Part shown: piece by piece, positions 1 through 7,365 of the stretch
Layout: every line of letters starts with the position of its first letter
How positions within the stretch are numbered: the stretch's first letter is position 1
Assembly: GCA_018398765.1 (NCBI GenBank)
Contig: JAHBMJ010002424.1
Location: 8,817-19,324 of the forward strand
Direction: 5' to 3'
DNA length: 10,508 nt
Source: Chromera velia
Lineage: Eukaryota; Sar; Chromeraceae
Notes under the pieces: model-generated
Seen by the model: only the letters and a program-made list of their open reading frames with translations
Database searches by the model: none
Told to the model about the DNA's origin: nothing
Made by a program: the position numbers and the translations under genes

Positions 1-29
1 GGGGGGGGGGGGAGTTCCGCAGGGGGGTG
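1..29. repeat. G-rich window edge (G12 run plus G6 run)
   Basis: The window opens with twelve consecutive G and has a second G6 run at 24-29. Similar pure G runs recur at 298-304, 662-673, 6014-6023 and 8213-8220. Long G homopolymers are error-prone in sequencing and assembly, so the exact lengths should not be trusted. Confidence 0.6.
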
Positions 30-49
30 GTCGACTGGCCGGCGTATGT

Positions 50-235
50 CAATCGTGCAGTTGTTATTTTTCTTGCTTTCCAGGGCCGTTCGCAAGCTTG
101 CTTGCGTCAGATTAGAGAAAAATAGAAAATCATCTTCTGCATGTATGCATGACATTAAAGTCAAGGCACTCATCTGATGCAAGCAAGCTTACGAACGGCC
201 TCGGAAAGCAAGAAAAAATTGTAATTGCATGGTTG
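50..235. repeat. Long near-perfect inverted repeat (foldback or MITE-like, or hairpin RNA)
   Basis: Positions 50-112 and 172-235 are reverse complements over about 63 bp, around a 59-base spacer. By hand alignment there are about ten mismatches and one single-base indel in a T-run. Nine of the ten mismatches are transitions. If the plus strand were transcribed, seven of them would be G-U wobble pairs, leaving only about three true mismatches. The most conserved core is the stretch around 72-103 and its partner. No coding capacity or clear target-site duplication is visible. It could be a small foldback or MITE-type element, a decayed palindrome, or a hairpin small-RNA precursor. The inverted repeat itself is certain; its function is not known. 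Confidence 0.85.
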
Positions 236-292
236 AAATATATAGCTGCTTGAAGTGGATTGAAGCCACGCAGAAAAGTGCACTCACATGCA

Positions 293-315
293 GTCAGGGG
301 GGGGATAACCCTGAC
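293..315. repeat. Small G/C hairpin
   Basis: GTCAGGG (293-299) is followed, after a G-rich loop, by its exact reverse complement CCCTGAC (309-315). It lies between the large inverted repeat and the AT-rich flank. It has no T-tract and no gene beside it, so I do not call it a terminator. Confidence 0.5.
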
Positions 316-564
316 GTATATAAGATTTCATATGTTTTCTAAAAAATACTGCAGAATGAAAACTAAGTTAAAAAAATTTAAATTCATAATATAATTAATT
401 TTCTTATATGTTCTTACTCATTCTTTATATTTTTTGTATAAAAAGCCGAAAAAAAGTTTATGATGGATCTGAAATTTACAGTCGGCCTGGACTAAACCTA
501 TAAACAAATTTATCAACAATTTTTATAACTTGTTATCATTAAAAAAACCTTAATGCAAACTTTT
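316..564. other. AT-rich flank, no gene seen
   Basis: This stretch is strongly AT-rich, with A and T runs such as the A-run near 540-547. No open reading frame of note, RNA gene or repeat family is recognisable. It is best read as the host DNA into which the LINE inserted, since composition changes sharply at about 565-700. Confidence 0.6.
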
Positions 565-579
565 GATGATGATGATGAT
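565..579 (-). repeat. (ATC)5 microsatellite, likely 3' tail of the LINE
   Basis: There are five GAT units on the plus strand, or ATC on the element strand, about 130 bp past the end of ORF2. Several LINE groups end in short tandem repeats rather than poly(A), so this is the best candidate for the 3' terminus. DNA to its left is AT-rich and unrelated in composition. Confidence 0.55.
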
Positions 580-595
580 TGAGGGTTAAATCCTA

Positions 596-614
596 GATTT
601 AGCAACACTAAATC
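596..614 (-). other. Putative 3' UTR stem-loop of the LINE
   Basis: GATTTAG (596-602) and CTAAATC (608-614) form a perfect 7-bp stem with a five-base loop. It sits 16 bp upstream of the ATC tail when read on the element strand. Some LINE families, such as UnaL2-type elements, have a 3' stem-loop beside the terminal repeat that their reverse transcriptase recognises. The position here matches that arrangement, but the role is inferred. Confidence 0.4.
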
Positions 615-661
615 CTAAGCTACTAACAAGGCTTTGAGGACAACCCAGAGCATACATTCAT

Positions 662-673
662 GGGGGGGGGGGG
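662..673 (-). repeat. G12 homopolymer (C12 in the LINE 3' UTR)
   Basis: Twelve consecutive G on the plus strand, or C12 on the element strand, lie between the ORF2 stop and the 3' stem-loop. The run length may be unreliable. Confidence 0.6.
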
Positions 674-708
674 TGAGGAAGCCTGCATGCCAGTCGGATT
701 GATTCGCC

Positions 709-1668
709 TCAACTTGCCTTATCGACAGAATGGACCTTCTTGAGACAGTCGGCTATAGTTTTGAAACCGCTTCTAGGCAGGATTATGCACAACAGCAACA
801 CCATATCCTTCATTTTTTTCTCATTATCAGAAGTGTCCCTCCCGGTTGCACCTGCAACGCGTTGTGCAATCTGTATTCTTATGTCAATGGGCACTCTCTG
901 CTTCACAATTTTGTACAGTTCTTTCAGCCTGTTCCGTTTCCTTTCTATGTCCTTACACTCCGTCAGGACATGAACCTCATCTTTGATCATATAGGAGGAG
1001 GATAAACATTTATCGTACAGCCATTCTGGTTGGGTTTTATCTATATCCCCCCCTGTGAGAGCCCTGAAAAGCATACGGAAGCTTACAGAAGACTGTAATA
1101 GACTCTTTGGCAGAGGTTCAACACTACACTCTGTTATTTCACTTCTCAGACGCCATTTTCTTTCACACAGAAGGTGCATGGCCAAACGCTGTCTGGTCGG
1201 ATTCTCTGACTAGAAAGGGGAGAGATTCGCAAGGCGAGGGAAAATTCCGTCTCTGTCTCTAACGTTTCTAGTTTCTTCTTTCAACCAGTCGGACAGCCAG
1301 GCACCCTCCACGATCTTTTTCGCCGCCCTTTTCCTTCTGCCCTTGCCCTTCCTTTTAAACTTATCCCCTACCGTGCCTGGCAATGGAGGCCACAAAAGGG
1401 AGCAATTTAATGGAATGGCCAGCTATTTTACTGTCTTAACGAAGGGTTCGCACGAGCCAGCCAAGCACTCATTCCACACTGCCCGGGGTAGAGCACGGTC
1501 GATCGATTTGATGCATTGGATGAAGCCCCTACTCAACTTACCAAGTAGAGAACTGAATGGCTCAAGAGAGAGAGAGAAAGAGAAGGGAAGGCGAAACAAA
1601 GAAGTGATAAGAGAGACCAAAACAACATCGAACAAAACGTAACTGTAAAGCATCGAGACAGGCAACAT
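709..1668 (-). pseudogene. LINE ORF2, C-terminal domain (frame-shifted, two in-frame stops)
   Basis: This continues the reverse transcriptase, but in the next frame. The shift falls at the GA-repeat at 1565-1587, where the upstream frame ends and this frame picks up a Leu/Phe/Ser stretch. Two TAG stops interrupt it (1423-1425 and 1210-1212), and protein-like sequence continues through both without a further frame change. The last 158 residues contain a LINE-type C-terminal cluster at 955-1008: Cys, Ser in place of the usual second Cys, then His-x4-Cys followed by a basic, Arg/Leu-rich helix. In other LINEs a CCHC cluster here is thought to help nucleic-acid binding. The final TGA is at 709-711. 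The missing Cys and the stops mark decay. Assignment rests on position and the H-x4-C pattern. Confidence 0.75.
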
Positions 1669-3217
1669 CTGTTTTTCTCAGCGGGATCGTTTCCAGTCCA
1701 TACAGTGCGACTGGCAGCCAGAGGGCCTTAAACAAAAGAATTTTAGAAAAGGAAGAAACAAAGCCCAAAGAAGAGAGAGTACCAAACACAGCCCCCAGTG
1801 CCTTCTCTACCGCCTCAATGCGGGCTTTGACTGTCTTGCTAAGGTCCCCGCCCTCAAAAACCCAGTTGCCCAAATACTTATATTTACCCACCGCTTCCAC
1901 TAGTCTGCCTTCATAAAGAAAAGGAGTCCAGGGTACTAGGTTGGGGTGGGGGGAGGAGAGACGCATAACTTTTGTCTTTTTTAAATTCATCTTCAGGCCG
2001 TGCTCCTTATAATAGTCCTCGAGGCGAGACAGATGTTTCTGCAAGTTTGAAGCACTGTGGGCAAACAGAACAAGGTCGTCAGCATACCCGATGCTTTCGA
2101 TGAAAACGTCAGACAGTCTGACAGGAGTCTCTCTATCAGTATCTCCAGCCAAGCTTTGATTCTTGTTTTCATTATCGGAGCTGACAAACTTATACAGATT
2201 GTTGATGAAAAGAAGAAAGAGGAGAAGAGAGAGAGGATCGCCTTGTTTTACTCCTCTGCCTTCTGGAAAGCATTCTGTTGCCCCATCCATCCGAGCCTTC
2301 ACCTGACTATACATCGAATGAATCATCCAAACATCGGCTTGGCTTACTCCTTCCTCCCTGAGCCTCTCTAACATTTTGACCTGAGGAACTGTATCAAACG
2401 CCTTGCTGAAATCAACAAACGCGGCAATCAGAGGGCTCTTCTTCTTTTTGGAGCTAAGAATTAACGAAGACAGAGCAGCGAAGGCCTCTCATGTCCCTAT
2501 CCCCTGTCTGAAACCGAGCTGCCTTTCGTCAATTTTCACCTCTTTCCTGATCTTTGAGTCCATCAATAAAGCAAAAATCTTACTCAAAAGCCCCATAATG
2601 TAGATCGGGCGCCATTCGTTACAGTCAAGACTCGGCGGGCTTTTGGGGACGGGAGCAATGCACAACACATTCCAGCATTCAGGCCAAAAAGAAAAAAGGT
2701 GAAACAAATTGAAAAAGACAAAGAGCAGCAAGCGGGAGAGAGGAGAAAAACCAAAACATAACGAGAGGTGACAGGGGCCAACCCCATCCAAACCCAACGC
2801 CTTCTTTGGATCAATTCCTTTCAGTGTTTCCTTAATTATGTGTATAGAGAAGGCGGGCTGAGAAGGAGGGGGGAAGGCCAGACCAACAGGTGCAGGCGGA
2901 AGACCAGGACCATCGAAGACCCCAGCCCAGAACTGAGTGAAGGAAGATGCAGCGGGTTTATTATCCCCTCCCCTCTGTGTTTTAATTTTCCTGTTCCATT
3001 GCCAAACTTTCGAGGGGTCAACTGCTGCTTCTCTAGCTAGTCTCTCTGCTGTCTGTTGCTCGAGTTTACTCCTTTTTGCTGCAAACAGTCGAGCTCTTTC
3101 CCTTCTTAGTTTGACACATTCTTTTTGCGAGGGTGAGAAGGGTTCGGGACATGTCTTGCCTTTTCCTCTGCCTCCTTCACCTTCAAATGAATCAGGCAGC
3201 ATTGTGGGTCCCACCAA
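1562..3217 (-). pseudogene. LINE ORF2, reverse transcriptase domain (one in-frame stop)
   Basis: This is an RNA-dependent DNA polymerase domain for target-primed reverse transcription. Motifs in order are: KKALGLDGVG near 2777-2806; the PVPK and NEWRPI region near 2570-2655; QLGFRQGIGT just before a TGA at 2489-2491; motif A, AFVDFSKAFD, at 2393-2422; RGVKQGDPLS at 2228-2257; catalytic YADD at 2075-2086; then a KYKYLGNW motif further on. The TGA lies where related proteins continue without a break, and the same frame resumes directly after it, so it is a point mutation and not a domain end. The first 27 or so codons (above about 3136) are probably out of frame, because the endonuclease frame covers that DNA. 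The right-hand end of the segment at 1562 is also a frameshift artefact. All three catalytic Asp residues remain. Confidence 0.93.
1565..1587. repeat. GA-rich microsatellite at a frameshift point
   Basis: Alternating GA units grade into an AAG-rich run. The reverse transcriptase frame terminates here (stop at 1562-1564) while the C-terminal domain is open in the neighbouring frame. A slippage indel in this repeat is the simplest cause of the shift. Confidence 0.6.
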
Positions 3218-4641
3218 GCTTGACGGGTGCTCTGCTTTCTCCCAGACTGTCTTCTCTTCTTGGATGCCTTTCCCCTGTCTACCACTGCACCCACTTTGCT
3301 GTCTGCTAGCCTTTCTTCCCAGAAAAGACCCAACTGTTCCAATTGGTCAAGATAAGAAGCCTTACTGAGAGAGTTGGGGGGGGGAGCATTCTGAGGCGGA
3401 GGTGGTTGTGGGGGAAGGGGTGGTGGGTCAGGGGGAGGTGGGATAGGGGAAATAACTTGACCTCCTTCATGCAGTTCGTTTACCCCTCTGTTGAACAGGC
3501 CGGGAAAAACCGTCTCAGAAAACGGCAGGACCGCTCTGACGAGAAGAATCATTTCGTCATCAGTCACCGGGGAAGTTCTATTAACAGTGAGGAGAGGGGA
3601 GAGAAAAGAGAAATTCTTTTCGCCCGTGGGGGCATGCAGAGGATCAGAAGACATAGGGGGAGGAGATGAATCAAGAAAAAAAGAAAGAGAAAGAACAACA
3701 TGTTGAGGGGCAAAGTCAACTTCCAGGTTTGAAGTGGCAGAGGACCAGGCTGTCAAAAGAAAAGGATCTACAAAAAAGTGATCAATCGCTGTTGTTTCTT
3801 CTCCTGCTTTAAAAAAGGTGCACGGGCCTGGAAAGGAGACATCAACACCCAGCCTCTCACATTTCAAAGACAGGCCGTGGAGAAGAATTAAGTTAGAGCG
3901 TTCATAAAGGCGGATCAGCAAATTCCTTTGCTCGTCAGGTTGACTGCCATGGCTGCAGGCTAACAATCGAGAGGGCATGCAAGCATCAACTTCGTTCTCT
4001 TCTCTGCTTTCATCAGTGGGACATAGCATTCTTTCCCAAGTTAGCCCTTCCGGCATCCGAGTCCCCAGCTTACCGTTTATGTCCCCAACCAAGATACGCA
4101 AATCTTCGAGAGGTACCTGACATAGTGCATCGATCACGCCCTCTCTTTCTCTGTCTCTTAGCTTCCTGTCTCTCTGTCTCAGGTTAGACCCTCTAGGTAG
4201 AAAGTACACATCGAAGACATGGAGGACTCTTGTGGCTGACTCCCCTCCTTCTGAGGGAGAAAGCATATTTACTGACAGACGGACCAGATTTTGACTTACC
4301 AGCTCCCACCTTGGCTGCAGTTTATGAACTAAAGAATTCCTGACTAGGATGCATACACCCCCTGTCCTTGCTTCCCCGATGGTTGCGGCTTTCCTTCTCG
4401 ACCCTTTTGCTTTAATTTTCCTTCTCAACCACTCAAAGTGATCGAAATTATGCCCTGTGTGAGTGGATGTTCTTACAGGCATGGAGGGGCACTTCGTTTC
4501 AGTCAACACCACAATGTCTGCCTGGCAAGCGGCCAGCCACCACTCGAGAGCCTTGCTTCGTATGCGTGACCCCAGCTCCCCCATATTTACTGTTTTTATT
4601 ATGAGTTTCCTTCTTCCTGAAGCCATGAGACCAGACCTCAC
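3106..4641 (-). pseudogene. LINE ORF2, AP-like endonuclease domain (EEP fold)
   Basis: This endonuclease/exonuclease/phosphatase-type domain nicks target DNA to prime reverse transcription. Counting from the GTG at 4641, visible motifs are the N-terminal Asn (about residue 19), the catalytic Glu in LTETK (48), GGVCILVRNSL (94-104), GDIN (186-189) in place of the usual GDFN or GDMN, IDHFFVD with Asp287, and a final His at 314 in FAPQH. That last motif is normally SDH, and the Asp appears as Gln here. The first ATG is residue 6 (4624-4626). A Pro-rich linker near residues 400-425 leads to a basic region with a WWDPQ motif. The frame is right only to about 3136; the last residues before the stop at 3106 are frameshifted, and the protein continues in the reverse transcriptase frame. 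Upstream, the same frame is open back to a TAG at 4714-4716. Confidence 0.9.
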
Positions 4642-4766
4642 GTCGTAAGAAGGAGAGAAAACATTGTGGGAGGATGAGGATGCAGAAAGAAAGAGAAGGG
4701 AGGGGGGGAACGGCTAAAAGATCCATTGAGGGATTGAAGAGGTTGCGGAGGGGCGCACTGGTGGGG

Positions 4767-4917
4767 CAGAAGCAGAAGCACATGCAGAAGCACATGCAGA
4801 AGCCGAAGCAGAAGAGGAAGAAGAAAAAGAAACAGAAGCAGAAGAAGAAGAAGAGGAGGAGGAGGAGGAGGAGGATGAGGAAGAAGGAGAAGAGGAGGAG
4901 AAGGAGGAGGAGGACGA
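4767..4917 (+). repeat. Purine-rich simple repeat (GAA, GAG, GCAGAA units)
   Basis: This is an almost pure purine tract on the plus strand, built of AAG and AGG triplets. It includes an exact 12-bp unit (GCAGAAGCACAT) repeated twice and begun a third time at 4772-4802. On the element strand it encodes the Ser/Ala run between the second Cys cluster and the endonuclease. Such homopurine tracts expand by slippage and can form triplex DNA. Confidence 0.8.
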
Positions 4918-6008
4918 CACTGCAACCGGAGGGGGAAGAAGGTTGGAAGGAGAACCTGCATGATGCTTTTGTCGGTCTTCACACTTTCTGAGTCTGCATG
5001 CTTCCCTACAACCAGCCCAGAAGGCACACACCAGACACTTCTTGTCTTTCTTTAGTTGATCTGCGCTTATTCATGCGAAGTCGGAAGCGCCTCTCCACCA
5101 AAAATCATATTCTCTTCTCTTTCCTTTTCCGCCCCTCACTACACAAATTCTTGCAGAAGAGCGTGAGCCTCCATGAATGAAGGCTCGGTCCTCCTCGTCC
5201 CTGTCATCAGAAGATCTAGAAGAAGAGAAGGAAGAATCAGAGACAAAAGAAGAGGAAGAGGGGGAAGGCGAGGACAGAAAATCACGCTCATATCTCCTCC
5301 TACGGCGTTTTCTTTCTTGTTGTCTATCTTCACGCAGCTCCCGTCGAGGGACAGATTTGAGACTCTTTCTATTTAGGAGGTTATTGCAGCATCCCTTTTC
5401 GAGACAGTTGCAATTGACGCAGGGTCTTACTGGGAGAGATTCTGACCCTTTAGCGCATGAGCATCTGGATGACAGGCAATATCCGCCTGCAGAGGCCTTG
5501 CAGTTACAACATCTCCCTTCATTCCCCCCCCGTCTGTTGCAGCCCTGCTTGTCGGGCTTTTTCTTGCCTTTCTCTCCCTTTTCATTTCTCTTATTTGCAT
5601 CATATCTCTTTCTTCCTTTACTTTTCTCCCCATCCCCCAATTTGCTACCTGAGGCCTGACTGTTCGACTGCTTCTCCCCTTTTCCATATTCTCTCTGCGG
5701 GGGGGGCAGGAAGGAAAAAGCAGAACGAGAACAGATGGGTGGAGGGAGAGGGAGAAAAGAAGCTGAAAAGAAGAAAGAAGCACCAAGAGGAACACTGTAG
5801 CTTGGTCCGCAGGCCGCTTGAACAACAGGCAGAGAGGATAGGGAGAAGTAAAAAGAAGGGGGTGCCACTGGAGGTGGAGTGAGGGGAAATAGAAGTGAGG
5901 CAGGTGGAGGAGGAGCAGGAACAGCAAAGTCAGACTGAGAGGCAACAGGGAGAGAGAGGCACAGAGGAACACATGGAAAGGATATATCATTCAACAAACA
6001 CGTACAGT

Positions 6009-6955
6009 TCATAGGGGGGGGGGAAGAAGCGGGAGAGAGCGAGCTGGAGAGGGTGTGGTAGGAGAAGGAAAAGAACATGAATCTGAAGATGAACAAAAGA
6101 CGGTAAGGAAAGGACCCGGGCTAGATTGAGAGAGAAAAAGGGAGGAAGAGGGGGAAGGGGAAGCCAAACATTCTGTATTCTGTGCACCGTCAGAAATCAC
6201 CTGTCCTTTTGCCCTTCTCAATTCTTTTCTTGCTTCTTTTTTTCTATCTTTTACCCGTCTGTTCCTCCTCGCTGCCTTTTTCCTTGTCATCTCACTTTTA
6301 AACCCCAGACCGTCCCAACCACTCATCGGGATGAAGCCAGGGGGAGAAATCACAGAGGAGAGCGGAATGTATTCCTTGACTGGAGAATGAGGAAGAGGAG
6401 AGGAAAGGAGAGAAGGCAAACCATCCCAAACCAGACAAGAGCTCCATGCGGGAGGGCAGGAGCTAAGTGGGGGGAGAGACGATGGATGGAGAAAAACGTG
6501 AGGAGAAGACTGAGTAGACTGGCTACTCACGTTGGTGCTCTTATCTTCCTCTTCTTCCTTCCCCAGCATAGACCATCTGTTTCTGCACACCACCCCAGCG
6601 GGCAGAGACGCGCCTGCAAGCAAAGGGAGCAAAGAGGCCGCAAGCCCAGCATAGGGAGCAGACGTGTGAGTGGTGAGGTTATCAGAGAAAGTGAGGGAGG
6701 AAGAAGTGAGCGGAGAGGTTTTCGAAGGAGTCAAGGCAGAAAAGCAAGCGTCAGGAGATTGTGAAGAAAGGAAGTGATGCAAAAGGGAGGAAACAGGAGG
6801 GCCCGGGCTGAAAGGATTGGTATGTCAAGGGGGTCAAAGAGTGGAGCTGTCTTACTGAGAAGATTCGCACACTTATGGTGAGAAGGAGAAGAGGAAAAAC
6901 GTCTGTTTATGGGGTGACCGACGCACCTGGACTGCGCCTCCTTCACTCCTTTCTA
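6009..6955 (-). pseudogene. Ser/Pro-rich 5' part of LINE ORF2 (two frames), uncertain coding
   Basis: Two abutting open stretches on the element strand lie in different frames: one from a TAG just above 6955 to about 6831, the other from about 6822 to TGA 6009-6011. The second is mostly Ser, Pro and Leu, with a basic segment near 6200-6300 (Arg/Lys-rich, RRNRRVKDRKKEARKELRR). The changes of frame coincide with G5 at 6829-6833 and G10 at 6014-6023; past the latter, the frame carrying the CXC-like cluster begins. No family is recognised. The strand is pyrimidine-rich, so an open frame could arise by composition alone. The case for coding rests on continuity with the cysteine-rich region downstream. 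Confidence 0.35.
6014..6023. repeat. G10 homopolymer at a frame change
   Basis: Ten consecutive G. On the element strand one frame ends two codons past this C10 run (TGA 6009-6011), while the frame holding the cysteine cluster is open from here. A one-base length change would join the two. Either a real indel or a sequencing error is possible. Confidence 0.6.
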
Positions 6956-7365
6956 CTTTTTTATGTGGGGGGTACGGTGTCCAATCTTTTTACTCATCTA
7001 CAAAAACGAGCGTTGCAACGCGTTGGTCTCAAGGTGAGCGGGACGTTTTTGTGAGGGAGGGGGGACTGGCGGACGGAGACGGGTGATGGAGGACCAGTGG
7101 CGAGAGACGGGGCACTGAAGAGGGACTCGTATAGACGGGAGGAGGGGAGTGGTATCCCTCTGCTTCTTTTAATTGCCTTCCCCCGTCCCCCCCCCCAAGG
7201 AGGGGGGGATTTGCTTGCAGTTTATTGCTGCTGGGGGGGCCAAGCCCCCCCGTTCCCTTCCCCCCGACCCTCCATAGATTCATCAACGTCCATTGCACCC
7301 GCATCCTCTGACTAATTCAGTGGACCCCCGCCCCATCCCTCGCTGACCCCCGCGTCTCTGCACCT
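6956..7365 (-). other. Gap between LINE ORF1 and ORF2, rich in G and C runs
   Basis: No credible coding sequence lies on either strand here; the short frames are low-complexity Pro/Ser/Gly. It separates the ORF1 stop (TAA 7366-7368) from the first open stretch of ORF2 and contains two strong G/C hairpins. In two-ORF LINEs this is where ORF2 translation is initiated or re-initiated. Confidence 0.5.
7187..7251. repeat. Two adjacent G/C hairpins
   Basis: A C10 run (7187-7196) and a G7 run (7202-7208) can pair over 7 bp around AAGGA. Then GGGGGGGC (7233-7240) and GCCCCCCC (7244-7251) form a perfect 8-bp stem with a CAA loop. Both are self-complementary on either strand and lie in the ORF1/ORF2 gap. 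Confidence 0.7.

Larger units (their letters stand above)
4714..6096 (-). pseudogene. LINE ORF2 N-terminal extension with CXC-like and second Cys-rich cluster
   Basis: This stretch is in the same frame as the endonuclease and separated from it only by TAG 4714-4716; TGA 5071-5073 interrupts it as well. It starts with a Pro/Ser/Leu-rich low-complexity part and a Lys-rich linker. A cysteine cluster follows at about 5386-5511 with spacing C-x-C-x7-C-x4-C-x-C-x11-C-x2-C-x-C, then CC and Asn-Asn. This resembles the CXC domains of tesmin/TSO1 and MSL2, which bind zinc and DNA. Arg-rich and Ser-rich segments come next. Past the TGA is a second cluster at 4981-5037 (C-x2-C-x5-C-x3-C-x4-C), then a long Ser/Ala run. 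Its role in the element is probably nucleic-acid binding, by inference. It could instead be a separate second ORF. Low-complexity parts may be partly non-coding. Confidence 0.55.

Noticed and set aside
545-565. Possible target-site duplication beside the ATC tail
   Set aside because: No matching direct repeat of useful length was found near 8766-8830. An 8-base match near 10287 is too far away and short.
582-588. AGGGTTA-like telomeric motif
   Set aside because: It is a single copy and not a tandem array.
3106-3217. Overlap of endonuclease and reverse transcriptase frames as a programmed frameshift
   Set aside because: There is no clear slippery site with a following structure, and the rest of the element is broken by many other lesions, so a decay indel is more likely.
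2937-3368. 143-codon plus-strand frame
   Set aside because: It lies wholly antisense to the endonuclease and reverse transcriptase, has no motif, and its openness follows from the opposite strand's codon pattern.
4674-4991. Plus-strand open frame rich in Lys, Arg and Glu
   Set aside because: It is the translation of the purine simple repeat, opposite the better supported minus-strand reading.
5177-5659. 160-codon plus-strand frame, Ser/Leu/Glu-rich
   Set aside because: It is antisense to the CXC-like region, of low complexity, and matches no family.
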